Assembly (NCBI GenBank): GCA_020638855.1
Contig: JACKHT010000012.1
Span: 1-64,000 of the forward strand
Origin: Planctomycetota bacterium
GTDB lineage: Bacteria; Planctomycetota; UBA1135; GCA-002686595
DNA length: 64,000 bases
Direction of reading: 5' to 3'
Shown here: one piece after another, positions 1 to 7,921 of the stretch
Layout: each line of letters begins with the position of its first letter
Numbering within the stretch: position 1 is the stretch's first letter
Made by a program: the position numbers and the translations under genes
Notes under the pieces: model-generated
The model's input: the letters and a program-made list of their open reading frames with translations, nothing else
Told to the model about the DNA's origin: nothing
Database searches by the model: none

Positions 1-107
1 AGCGAGGTCTTCTTGCCATGCCACTAGGACTGGCTTCCACCGCTTTGGTTGCGAAACATCTGGCACTATCCTGTCGACCATAGGCGGCAGGGGGTCTGAC
101 GCTGTAT
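1..107. repeat. Element E1, right arm only (truncated by window start)
   Basis: The right arm of the E-element family ends at 107 with the terminal sequence GTCTGACGCTGTATC, preceded by the GGCGGCAG block and a CTGGCACT block that recur in the other copies. The left arm would lie before the window. The element ends 33 bp from the stop codon of the minus-strand radical SAM gene. No transposase is encoded. Confidence 0.7.
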
Positions 108-140
108 CCCCGGTGCAACCCAGAGCTGCAGGAACCTCGC

Positions 141-1607
141 CTACATCAGCCCATGAAACACCTCCGCACCCTCATGGATTGGTTTGCGGTTGATGGCATG
201 TACGGCACCCAGAACGCGACGAATAGCCTCGCGATACTCGGGGTTGCGTTCCTGGCTGTATCGGTATCGACTGCGGGCATATACGTGGTTCCAGGCTAGG
301 TGGTCCAGTCCGGGAAGCAGGTCAGGGCGCCTTGCGTAGTCCGCTGCCAGTCGCGTACCCTCCAGGACGTTGAGGCGATTGATCCGAACTCGGTCGAGAG
401 AGTCGGATACCGATTCCAGCATTTCTGCAGTCATGTTCAAATCCTGAACCGTCTCGCCTGGATAGCCTTGGATGACGGTAGCGCGGACGCTGATCCCTAC
501 GTCATGAGCATCATGGACAAACGCCACATTGCGATCGACACGGGTTCCCTTGTGCATGCTATCGAGAATGCGCTGGCTCCCAGATTCCAAGCCAAACGTC
601 ACGCGGGTCAAGCCAGCAGCCTTCGCTCGCCGCAAATCTTCTATGCTTAGCCCGCAATCGCTATCTGCCTGTACATGCACGGCACCGATCCAGCGCGCTC
701 CGGGTAGATCGCTTCCGATGGCTTCGATCAGTTCCCGCCACAACATGGGGCGAGAGTTTAGCTTGAGGTCCAAGAAGGCGAAGTCCTTGGTTGCATAGCG
801 CCGGCTTTGGATGGCCATTTCTTGAATAACGTTGGAGATGGCACGCGAGCGAAATCCGCGGCCATTGGCCGTGACGATGTCCCCGCAAAAGGAGCACTTG
901 CCCCAACCACAGCCGCGGCTGGCGAGCAGCGGAATGACCCGGTTCTTGTAAGTAGGCCATGGGAAGTCGGCGTAGTCGGGGACGGGTAAGTTCTCAAGTT
1001 CTCTCTCTGAAAGGACCTTGGGTCCCTGCCGGCCATCAGGTAGGTATACACCTGGAAACACACCCAAGTCGCCTTCACTTGCTGCCGCCTCTACCAACGG
1101 AACGATGCTGCGCTCAGATTCTGATCCGATGACTGCCGTGACTCCTGGAATCTTGGCCCAGGCCTGTGCAACAGGTTCTTGCGAGAATATCGGGCCGCCT
1201 ATCAAGAGGGGAGTTCCCCGCTGTTGAGCCACTCGTGCGATCTCTTCACAAACCAGCAGCTCATCGGTATAGGCGGAGATCAAAATAGCCGAATATCGAC
1301 CCTGAAGATGCTTTCGGCAAGCGTCCACAATTTTGCGTTTATTGCGTTCACGCCAGCCCGAACGAAGCTTGCCCAACCAATGGCGTGGTGGCGCGACCCA
1401 CTTTCTGGTGGAGTACGAGATGCGGCGTTCCCAATAGTGTTGGAACCCCTCTTCGACCTCCCTCGCAGGGGGAGCAACTCCCACGGCAAGGGGAGAAACA
1501 ACCACTACCTCGTGTTGGGCTGCGCGCAGGGCGGCAACGAGGTAGCCGATGGCAATTGACGGATACCCGGCGAAATTGTTGAGATCAATGAGTAGAAAGC
1601 GGCTCAT
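141..1607 (-). CDS. B12-binding-type radical SAM protein
   Basis: A 488-residue protein with a radical SAM core. The cluster-binding cysteines lie in RGCGWGKCSFCGD, a CX4CX2C arrangement near residues 233-241, and would hold the [4Fe-4S] cluster that cleaves S-adenosylmethionine. The first 200 residues look like the Rossmann-type cobalamin-binding domain of this superfamily, with LLIGGP and VIGSESE segments. Downstream, VTFGLESGSQRILDSM and the IQGYPGET segment are typical of B12-type radical SAM enzymes. I chose the ATG at 1607 (MSRFLLIDL) over the one at 1619 because it begins directly at the first beta strand. The substrate cannot be told from sequence. The gene lies alone in the E-element region, with E1 downstream. 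Confidence 0.85.
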   Translation of the reverse strand: MSRFLLIDLNNFAGYPSIAIGYLVAALRAAQHEVVVVSPLAVGVAPPAREVEEGFQHYWERRISYSTRKWVAPPRHWLGKLRSGWRERNKRKIVDACRKHLQGRYSAILISAYTDELLVCEEIARVAQQRGTPLLIGGPIFSQEPVAQAWAKIPGVTAVIGSESERSIVPLVEAAASEGDLGVFPGVYLPDGRQGPKVLSERELENLPVPDYADFPWPTYKNRVIPLLASRGCGWGKCSFCGDIVTANGRGFRSRAISNVIQEMAIQSRRYATKDFAFLDLKLNSRPMLWRELIEAIGSDLPGARWIGAVHVQADSDCGLSIEDLRRAKAAGLTRVTFGLESGSQRILDSMHKGTRVDRNVAFVHDAHDVGISVRATVIQGYPGETVQDLNMTAEMLESVSDSLDRVRINRLNVLEGTRLAADYARRPDLLPGLDHLAWNHVYARSRYRYSQERNPEYREAIRRVLGAVHAINRKPIHEGAEVFHGLM

Positions 1608-1675
1608 GGGAAAGGGCATGTTTGGGGGACACGACTCCAGGCACCAAAGTGGGGCGCAGAACTCCGAGCTAAGCA

Positions 1676-1732
1676 GAATCCACCGGAAGGCCTCTCAGCG
1701 GCACATACGCCAAGGCACCCTCCGGTGGATTC
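1676..1732 (-). terminator. 12-bp perfect hairpin after the FG-GAP gene
   Basis: GAATCCACCGGA at 1676-1687 is the exact inverse of TCCGGTGGATTC at 1721-1732. On the minus strand the hairpin starts 17 nt after the stop codon of the gene at 1750-3738. There is no T tract, so it may end or protect the transcript but is not a classical intrinsic terminator. This is the only gap in the 1-9576 region without an E element. Confidence 0.4.
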
Positions 1733-1749
1733 AAAAGCAGTCGCTCAGA

Positions 1750-3738
1750 TCACTGGAACGTGATCTCGAGTGCATCCGAAAAGTTGTTCACCGACTGCCC
1801 GTTGAGCACATCGCGGTACCAGGTTTGGAAGTACCAGGTTTGACCCGGCAAAACCATGACGGGCGTGTTGGGCGTCGGCATGTTGACGAGGTCCACGGGG
1901 ACCTGCACGGCGCCCAAGCTGCCCGAGAAGGCCACTTGCTCTTTGTGCCGGCCGATCGAGCCGCCCAGGCACAGGATCCCCTGGGAACCACCCGGGAAGG
2001 GGGTGTAGCCCGCGGTTTGGCCGCTGACCAGGATGGCGTATTGGTTGGTGGGCAGGCTATTGGCAAAGAAAAGCACGTCGTTGCCGGCCACGGTTCCCGA
2101 ACCAATCGCGCTCAGGCTCGCGCCCGAGCTGCTGGCAGAGTTCGGGGCCGCGGGGTTGCAGTACACCAAGCCCAGGGTTTCACACTCGTCGGGCACCAGG
2201 TTGCCGTTGAGGTCGATGCTGAAACCGTTGGCTAGGTCGCACTCGTCAATCAAGCCGTTGGCGTTGCAGTCCTGCGAGGCGCCGGACGAAAGATCGCATT
2301 CGTCGGGGATCCCATTGAGGTTGCAATCGGTGCTGAAGCCGGAGGCCACATCGCACGAGTCGGGGATGCCGTTCATGTTGCAGTCTTGCGCAACGCCGTT
2401 GGCAATGTCGCAGTCATCCGGCAAACCGTTTCCGTTGCAGTCCAGGCTCAGGCCATTGGCCACATCGCACTCGTCCGGATACCCGTTGCCGTTACAATCC
2501 ACCGACGAAACATTGAAGAAGTGCGCCGCGCCCTGTTGCGTGATCGTGCCGTTGGGCCCGTCTTCGCCGCTCATGCCTATCAAAGCTTCGCCCAGGTAGA
2601 TGTCCACATCGTTGCTGAAGACGTCGCCGAACGAGGCAACCGGAGCCGTGACCGCGTAGGCCTCGGTCCATACACCACTCCCGGGGTTACGCCGGAAGAC
2701 AAACGCCGAGCCGGTTTCTGGGCCTGCCAAATCGCTGCCCCGGGCGCTCACGATCAGCTCTCCGGCGGTCATGGCCACAGCGTTGCCAAAGGTGTCGTTG
2801 GAGTTCGCAAAGGACGGGGTCAGTGTCTGTTCAAACGACCAGAGGCCTGTCGCATTGGGTCGCCCAAAGATGTGAGCCGAGCCCGAGTTCGATCCGTTCG
2901 GGTCATCGTACTCGCAGCCCACGACCAAGCGGTTGCCGAAGACGTCCACCGCGATGCCGAAGTAGTCCTGGGTGTTCGGACTGGGGTGATAGACATGCAC
3001 ATCCTGAATCCAGGTCGTGTTGGGCAGCCGTTTGAACGTATACGCTCCACCCTGCTCCACGAATGCGTTGCTCTCATAGGGCGCACCGACGGCAATGGTG
3101 AGGTCGTAGATCGATACCGACGTACCAAACCACTGATTGGAGCCCAGGGTTTCGGGCAGCAATTGTCCTTCCAAGTTCCAAACTCCGGCACCATGACGGT
3201 AGACGAAGGCGCTACCGACGTTGAGCTGGCCTAGCACAGCCAGTTTCGGAGCGCCCACGACGATCCCTTGGTTGTAGTAGCCCACCGACAGCCCATAGCG
3301 GGTGTCCGGCGTCAGTCCGGTCGGCTCCAGGCGTTGTTCGAGCAGCCACTGCGAGCCGTTGTATTGGTACACGTAAGCAGCCCCCGTATCGGCCACAGGC
3401 CCATACGCGCTGTCATCGAGCGGGGCACCCACCACGCAGGTGTTGCCCTGGATCGCCACGTCCCAGCCAAACTGGCCACCCTGGCCAGGGTTGGGCGGAG
3501 CCAAGCGCGCCACTTGGTTCCATTGACCCATGGCATCGAGGTCATAGATGTACGCGGCGCCATCCGAGTTGTTTTCGCCATAGGCGCCCACGATGGCGCG
3601 GTTGGAGGTCAACGAAACCGATTGGCCAAACCGACTTTGGCTAACCGAATTGGAGCCGACGACCGCCTGGCTGCAAAGTTGGGCTTGTGCAGGCACGCAA
3701 AGGGCGCCAAGGACTAAGGGAAGAGACAGGATCTTCAT
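1750..3738 (-). CDS. Exported FG-GAP repeat protein with calcium-type repeats
   Basis: A 662-residue protein with a clear signal peptide (residues 1-19, cleaved near AQA-Q). Residues 30-410 contain several FG-GAP (integrin-type beta-propeller) repeats, each with an FGxxV start and a VVGAP strand. Residues 413-520 contain six repeats of the form DCNxNGxPDxCD, a thrombospondin-type-3/dockerin-like calcium-binding pattern common in Planctomycetota exported proteins. Residues 525-662 form a C-terminal beta-rich domain that is also found at the end of the protein at 7922-9271 in this window. A surface or extracellular binding role is likely; the ligand is unknown. The start is supported by the signal peptide. 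Confidence 0.85.
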   Translation of the reverse strand: MKILSLPLVLGALCVPAQAQLCSQAVVGSNSVSQSRFGQSVSLTSNRAIVGAYGENNSDGAAYIYDLDAMGQWNQVARLAPPNPGQGGQFGWDVAIQGNTCVVGAPLDDSAYGPVADTGAAYVYQYNGSQWLLEQRLEPTGLTPDTRYGLSVGYYNQGIVVGAPKLAVLGQLNVGSAFVYRHGAGVWNLEGQLLPETLGSNQWFGTSVSIYDLTIAVGAPYESNAFVEQGGAYTFKRLPNTTWIQDVHVYHPSPNTQDYFGIAVDVFGNRLVVGCEYDDPNGSNSGSAHIFGRPNATGLWSFEQTLTPSFANSNDTFGNAVAMTAGELIVSARGSDLAGPETGSAFVFRRNPGSGVWTEAYAVTAPVASFGDVFSNDVDIYLGEALIGMSGEDGPNGTITQQGAAHFFNVSSVDCNGNGYPDECDVANGLSLDCNGNGLPDDCDIANGVAQDCNMNGIPDSCDVASGFSTDCNLNGIPDECDLSSGASQDCNANGLIDECDLANGFSIDLNGNLVPDECETLGLVYCNPAAPNSASSSGASLSAIGSGTVAGNDVLFFANSLPTNQYAILVSGQTAGYTPFPGGSQGILCLGGSIGRHKEQVAFSGSLGAVQVPVDLVNMPTPNTPVMVLPGQTWYFQTWYRDVLNGQSVNNFSDALEITFQ

Positions 3739-3947
3739 AAGAAGGGAGAAGTGTGGGAAGCGGAGCTAGTGAGAGAGTCAAGAATGGCCCGGTGCGGAGG
3801 CGCCGCGCGCCTTGGGGATGCACCATGTGAGCCACGCCAACGCCCTTACGAAAATGCGCGGACCAACCCCGGGGAAACTGCTGAAAACTCGCCTGGAATC
3901 GTTGGGTAGACGAACCCATAGTTTCCTGGAAAGTCGCGAGGAGGGAG

Positions 3948-4142
3948 ACTCTGCTTCAGGCGCCTTGTTGCCCCGTGGCGGCAGGTCAGAGCCGCACGAT
4001 TTTTGCACCAACTGGGCGTAGTGGCTGTCACCTAGTTGGAATGCGCTCGACCATTCTTAGGCCAGTGATGGTGGGCGTCAGCCTTCCTACGTACCTGGCA
4101 CTATTCTGTTGACGATGGGCGGCACGGGGTCTGACGCGGTAT
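3948..4142. repeat. Element E2
   Basis: A full but diverged copy. The left arm holds the GTGGCGGCAGGTCAG and CCGCACGATTTT blocks shared with E3. The centre has CACCTAGTTGGAATGCGCTC, shared with E3 and E6. The right arm ends in GGTCTGACGCGGTATC. E2 lies between the divergent genes at 3738 and 4189. With the unassigned stretch 3739-3947, in which I see no gene, it fills the 450-bp gap. Confidence 0.75.
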
Positions 4143-4188
4143 CATCGGAGCGTTCCGCTCCACCGAGTTCACTACTTCTGACTAACGC

Positions 4189-4722
4189 ATGGACAAGGCA
4201 ACCCAGATTCTACAGATTCTCTACTACGTGAGCGTACTACTAGGTCTGCCATTTGGCCTTTATCAGTACTGGCGCAGGCTATGCCAGGAACAATTGAGTC
4301 GCGAACTTCAAACGTACGATTCGCTGGATAACAAGTATCTCCAGTATCAGCGTATCTGCTTGGAGCATCCCGAACTCGATATTGCAGACTTTCCACACGA
4401 AGTCGCCCCAACTTACACCGACGAGCAGAAGCGTCAGGAAACGACCGCCTTCATTATGTTGATTTCCATCTTTGAGCGAGCCTACGTGCTTTACAACGCC
4501 CAGGCCAAGTTTGTTCCAAAGCGCCTCATCCAGAGGCGGCGCACGGAGCGTATGGGCTGGGAGGTCTATATGGCGAGCTATTGCCAAAGGAACAACTTTG
4601 CCACGATTGCCGAAGAATGCAGCAAAACCTTTCATTCGGACTTCCGCGAATACTTTCTCAATCTACTAGCACAGGCAAAACCAACCGCGCGATTGCAGAT
4701 GGTGAAACAGGAGCGGCGCTAG
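4189..4722 (+). CDS. Single-pass membrane protein of unknown function
   Basis: A 177-residue protein with a hydrophobic segment at about residues 10-26 (ILQILYYVSVLLGLPFGLY) followed by a mostly helical soluble part. The pattern of YDSLDNKYLQYQRICLEHP and later W and YC blocks resembles single-TM proteins of the DUF4760 type, but I cannot assign a family firmly. Base composition is more AT-rich than the flanking housekeeping genes. The stop codon TAG (4720-4722) shares its last base with the first base (GATAC) of element E3, so the 3' end of the gene and the repeat are fused without a spacer. The upstream neighbour is element E2. Confidence 0.7.
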   Translation: MDKATQILQILYYVSVLLGLPFGLYQYWRRLCQEQLSRELQTYDSLDNKYLQYQRICLEHPELDIADFPHEVAPTYTDEQKRQETTAFIMLISIFERAYVLYNAQAKFVPKRLIQRRRTERMGWEVYMASYCQRNNFATIAEECSKTFHSDFREYFLNLLAQAKPTARLQMVKQERR

Positions 4723-4914
4723 ATACAGCGTCAGACGCCCTGCCACCCATTGGCGGCAGGCCAGAACCGCACGATTTTGCGTCGACGGTGAAGCCTTGGT
4801 AATCCACCTAGTTGAATGCATAGCCCATTGCCGGCCAAGGAATGGATGGCTTCGCTCCCGCTTGCCTGGCACCGATCTGCCGACGATGGGTGGCAGGGCG
4901 TCTGACGCTGTATT
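4722..4914. repeat. Element E3 with perfect 28-bp terminal inverted repeats
   Basis: The best-preserved copy. Bases 4723-4750 are the exact reverse complement of 4886-4913 (28 of 28). Each arm also carries a small internal palindrome (CCTGCC...GGCAG). No ORF in the interior looks real and no target-site duplication is visible. The element separates two plus-strand genes: it touches the stop codon of the first and ends 14 bp before the start of the second. Confidence 0.9.
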
Positions 4915-4927
4915 ACGCTGGCTCGCC

Positions 4928-5218
4928 ATGTCGAGACCTACCAACAACCTTTACCAGTGGAAAACCCGGTCGGTAGAAGGCGAGAAGCGCGAAATCGAGG
5001 CCCAACTTTTTGGCGGCAACTGGAAGTTTCGTTCTCGACCTAGCTCTCGGAGGAGCGACGAGGCCGCGGAGTGGACGGCACACGACAAACCTTCCTTGGA
5101 AGATCTCGAACAGCTGGAGTCGATCCTATTCGACAAGTATCAGCGCAAGCATGCCTCCTACGATCAGCTGCAAGGTGTGCGCAAACTAATCGCCAACTGG
5201 AAGCCTGGTATCCGCTAG
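4928..5218 (+). CDS. Small hydrophilic protein of unknown function
   Basis: A 96-residue charged protein (MSRPTNNLYQWKTRSVEGEK at the start) that ends in a helical segment with LEDLEQLESILFDKYQRKH. There is no signal peptide, membrane segment or recognised motif. The ATG at 4928 is preferred because any earlier start would lie inside element E3 and translate repeat sequence. It could be a cassette-borne accessory gene, but it is short, so its reality depends on homologues. Elements E3 and E4 flank it on both sides. Confidence 0.55.
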   Translation: MSRPTNNLYQWKTRSVEGEKREIEAQLFGGNWKFRSRPSSRRSDEAAEWTAHDKPSLEDLEQLESILFDKYQRKHASYDQLQGVRKLIANWKPGIR

Positions 5219-5447
5219 CCTGGGGATTCTGCCGAAACATCAGGCGCGTCTTCTTCCATGAGCAAAATTGCACCGCCAGGGCCAGAGCTTTTTGCTACTC
5301 GAAAACTGGAGGAAAGCGACGGACGCGGTTTGTCTCTTCCATGTTCGGCACGCCTCTTCTAATGGAAGCGAGTGAATAGGCATCCGCCCTTCCACCTACC
5401 CGGCACTTGCCTGCAGCTTCTAGACAGCAGGGCGTTTGACGGTGCAT
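5219..5447. repeat. Element E4 (diverged)
   Basis: The right arm is clear (CCCGGCACTTGCCTGCAG, then CAGCAGGGCGTTTGACGGTGCATCC, ending at 5447). The left arm is eroded and its start, just after the stop codon at 5218, is uncertain. The element fills the convergent gap between the genes at 4928-5218 (+) and 5451-6245 (-). It ends 3 bp from the stop codon of the latter. Confidence 0.6.
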
Positions 5448-5450
5448 CCG

Positions 5451-6245
5451 TTATCTCTTTGGAGGCAAGAAGCCCGTGGCGATGCCTGGAATGCTGAACC
5501 TCTTCCATATGACGGGCTCTTCTTTGTCGTTCCAGATGTCGATGCCACTACCGTCAGATCGGACCTCTAGAAGCAAATTGCCTTTTCCTCGTGGGCTATT
5601 CAAGGCTTTCATTCTTATGCTCTCAGAGGACTTTTGGATGTACTGTGGCGAATGATAAATCAACAGACCAGCAGTCTTTAGCTCGTTTAGCTGTGCCGCT
5701 CTTGAATCCGGACAGATAAAAAATCTAGTCCCACCCTCGCTCCACGGGTCGTTCCCTTGCATCACCAGGAATCCCTGTGCCGTCTTCTCAATCGCCTCAT
5801 CCAGCGTGATGAAGGAGTTGCGAACTTCAGGGATATGCCGGTAGACCTCCTGGGTCAATGCATCCGAAATCAGATGGAGCTTTTCAACAGCGGCCGACAC
5901 CTCCTCCGGAGAAAGATCCACGTTGGGCAAGTCTCGTATGGCAATGCCCGGCAGTAGCTCTTGATCGCCGTAGTAGGGAAACAAATCTCCGACTGAATCG
6001 GCATGATTTGCGGCTTCTGGTGCGGACACATCGGCCCGAACGTCAGAATGCGAATCCTGCAACATGGAATCGCGCTCTTTCAGTTCGGCCTTATCGATGC
6101 TGCTAGCTGCGTGGGAGTTGGGCTCAAGTGGGCTAGGCTCGCCTCCATGAGTGCTATGGCTCCTCAGGGTTACCCAAAGGCCAGAAAGAATAGCTGCCAC
6201 AACAGTTACCAAGAGTAAGATTCGGGTGGTATTCGGCACGCTCAT
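5451..6245 (-). CDS. Membrane-anchored protein of unknown function
   Basis: A 264-residue protein. Residues 1-30 hold a membrane anchor or uncleaved signal (ILLLVTVVAAILSGLWVTL), followed by a low-complexity acidic linker rich in S, H, A and E, and then a soluble domain of about 170 residues. I recognise no family. The start at 6245 (MSVPNTT) is set by a good ribosome binding site, GGAGGA, 4 nt upstream. A longer reading frame to 6527 runs through element E5 and translates repeat sequence, so it is rejected. The region is less GC-rich than the rest of the window. Confidence 0.7.
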   Translation of the reverse strand: MSVPNTTRILLLVTVVAAILSGLWVTLRSHSTHGGEPSPLEPNSHAASSIDKAELKERDSMLQDSHSDVRADVSAPEAANHADSVGDLFPYYGDQELLPGIAIRDLPNVDLSPEEVSAAVEKLHLISDALTQEVYRHIPEVRNSFITLDEAIEKTAQGFLVMQGNDPWSEGGTRFFICPDSRAAQLNELKTAGLLIYHSPQYIQKSSESIRMKALNSPRGKGNLLLEVRSDGSGIDIWNDKEEPVIWKRFSIPGIATGFLPPKR

Positions 6246-6460
6246 TTGTCCTCCACGAGTTGATTGGGAAATGGGGATGCTCAATGGACTTGGGCGCCTA
6301 TGGAAGCGACCGAGAGAATCTGCGGGAGAATCTGCATTCCCCGCGATCTGCAATTGTTTTGATGGAGGCCGCCCGAGCTTAGCAGTACCCGATCCACCTA
6401 GCTTGAAGGTAAATGGCATACAGGGAACCCGCAATGGGGTTGCAAAGATACAGCGGCAAG

Positions 6461-6671
6461 ATACAGCGTCAGACGCCCTGCCACCCATCTGCGGCAGGCC
6501 AGATCCGCACGATTCCGGGTCTCTCATCGAAGAGTTCCAGGTGTTGCCAGCAGGGTGCTGAACGACTTTGGGAGACTGAGAGGCTTGTGGTCGCCTTCAG
6601 GTTCGAAATGGAAGACTAGTGAATGGGCACTTGCCTACTGACTATAGATGGCGGGTTGTCTGATGCTGTAT
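6461..6671. repeat. Element E5
   Basis: The left arm (ACAGCGTCAGACGCCCTG followed by CCACCCATCTGCGGCAGG) is nearly identical to E3 and E7. The right arm is mutated (TGTCTGATGCTGTATC). The interior around 6540-6610 matches E7 at 9405-9475 closely, with shared GTCGCCTTC and GGTTCGAA blocks. A partial extra copy of the terminus (GATACAGCGG) lies just upstream at 6448. The gap 6246-6728 holds nothing else that I can identify. Confidence 0.85.
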
Positions 6672-6728
6672 CAAAGGGCGAGCTCCACGAGTGGACATCT
6701 TGAGCGATCCATGCGCAACTGGCAGGCC

Positions 6729-7592
6729 TTACGCCTTTTTCGACACCCGCACGAAATCGGCTCGGTGACCATCGTAGCGCCCGTGCAGAATGCCCAATAG
6801 TTGGCGATACGAAATCAGAGCATGGCCTCGGGTGCGCAGGCGCTCGAATGCAGCAGAATCGGGCCATCGATAGTAAGCCCCTCCGCTCTCTGTTTGCGTT
6901 TCTGGGTCGAGCTCTCCGCCTTGCAGCGCTTTGAGACAATCAGGCAGCAGTCGCGCCGCGCTTTGAATGGTCAGATAGTAGTTCAACTGCACCGACATCC
7001 CAGGGGTTGTCGCGTAGCTCGTGCGCGCCAGCACGCCACCCGCATCGACCCGTTCATCCTCGATCAAGTGCAAGGTCGCGCCAGCCCGCATCGAGCCTTC
7101 CGAAAGCTCCCAGAAATAGGGCTGGATCCCTCGAAAGTCAGGCAACAGGCCAGGATGCACGTTCACGATTCCAAGAGGGGCAAGCGAGATCAAAGGCTCC
7201 TTCAAGATCTGATGGCAGAGACTCACGATCACATCGGGCGCAAACTCCCGGGCGAAGGCCAGGGTCTCCTCGCTCATCACGTTTTCGGATCGATGAAAGG
7301 GAATCTCTTGCCGCCGGCAGGTGGCGCGCAACCGACGAAAGATCGCTCCTCGCCCCATGACCTTGGGCAGAATGGTGATCGTCATCAAACTCACATACTC
7401 AGCCAGCTTTCCCAAGACAAAGCGCCGCGAGAGTTGCGGCAGGATGCGTTCGGCCGTTCCCCGACGGCCCTTGCCTTTCAGCACCAGCGGAATCTTGACC
7501 ACGGCGAGCTCATCGTCCGGACGCGTATCTGCGTAGTGCGTTAAGAGCGAGTTGTGCAACACGTAGTCGCTGAGTAAGAATAGAACTTTCAC
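6729..7592 (-). CDS. Formyltransferase-family protein
   Basis: A 287-residue protein. The diagnostic segment is GIVNVHPGLLPDFRG, the folate-binding and catalytic HPxLLPxxRG motif of the formyl transferase family (PF00551: Fmt, PurN, ArnA N-terminal domain). It is followed by HLIEDERVDAGGVLA, matching the D-x-G segment of the family. The N-terminal 100 residues are unusual for Fmt, so the target is probably an amine on a sugar or other metabolite rather than Met-tRNA; this is inference. I chose GTG at 7592 (VKVLFLLSD) because earlier codons belong to element E6. The spacing to a ribosome binding site is weak. It is a lone gene between E5 and E6. Confidence 0.75.
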   Translation of the reverse strand: MKVLFLLSDYVLHNSLLTHYADTRPDDELAVVKIPLVLKGKGRRGTAERILPQLSRRFVLGKLAEYVSLMTITILPKVMGRGAIFRRLRATCRRQEIPFHRSENVMSEETLAFAREFAPDVIVSLCHQILKEPLISLAPLGIVNVHPGLLPDFRGIQPYFWELSEGSMRAGATLHLIEDERVDAGGVLARTSYATTPGMSVQLNYYLTIQSAARLLPDCLKALQGGELDPETQTESGGAYYRWPDSAAFERLRTRGHALISYRQLLGILHGRYDGHRADFVRVSKKA

Positions 7593-7620
7593 ATTTCCAG
7601 CGTAAGGCGCCTTGCTCTGA

Positions 7621-7818
7621 AGACACAAGGTTAGACGTCCAAACACCCAATTGCGCCAGGGCAGTACCGCACCTCTTTGAGCCTAAGAGAATCTAGTGGG
7701 GGCCATACCATATAGGTTGAATGCGCTCTTCCACTTGGAGGGTAGCGAATGAGCTTCAGCCTCCCACGTACCTGGCGCTCTCCTGTTACGATGGGTGGCA
7801 GAGCGTCTGACGTTGTAT
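7621..7818. repeat. Element E6
   Basis: The left arm is degenerate (TTAGACGTCC, then CACCCAATTGCGCCAGG and CAGTACCGCAC). The centre contains GGTTGAATGCGCTC, shared with E2. The right arm is good (ATGGGTGGCAGAGCGTCTGA ending in GTTGTATC at 7818). It separates two divergent genes. No promoter is obvious inside it. Confidence 0.75.
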
Positions 7819-7921
7819 CATGCCTCGCCGGATTGCAGTATGATGACTCTCCGAACCGGGATGACTTTTGGAGGGGGAAGCCCTACCAATCAGGATTCCC
7901 CAAACCCCTCTTCATTTCACG

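Noticed and set aside
6246..6527. N-terminal extension of the minus-strand gene at 5451-6245
   Set aside because: These codons translate element E5 and its flank (GGRASDAV-type sequence, which recurs wherever an E right arm is read). A good ribosome binding site supports 6245.
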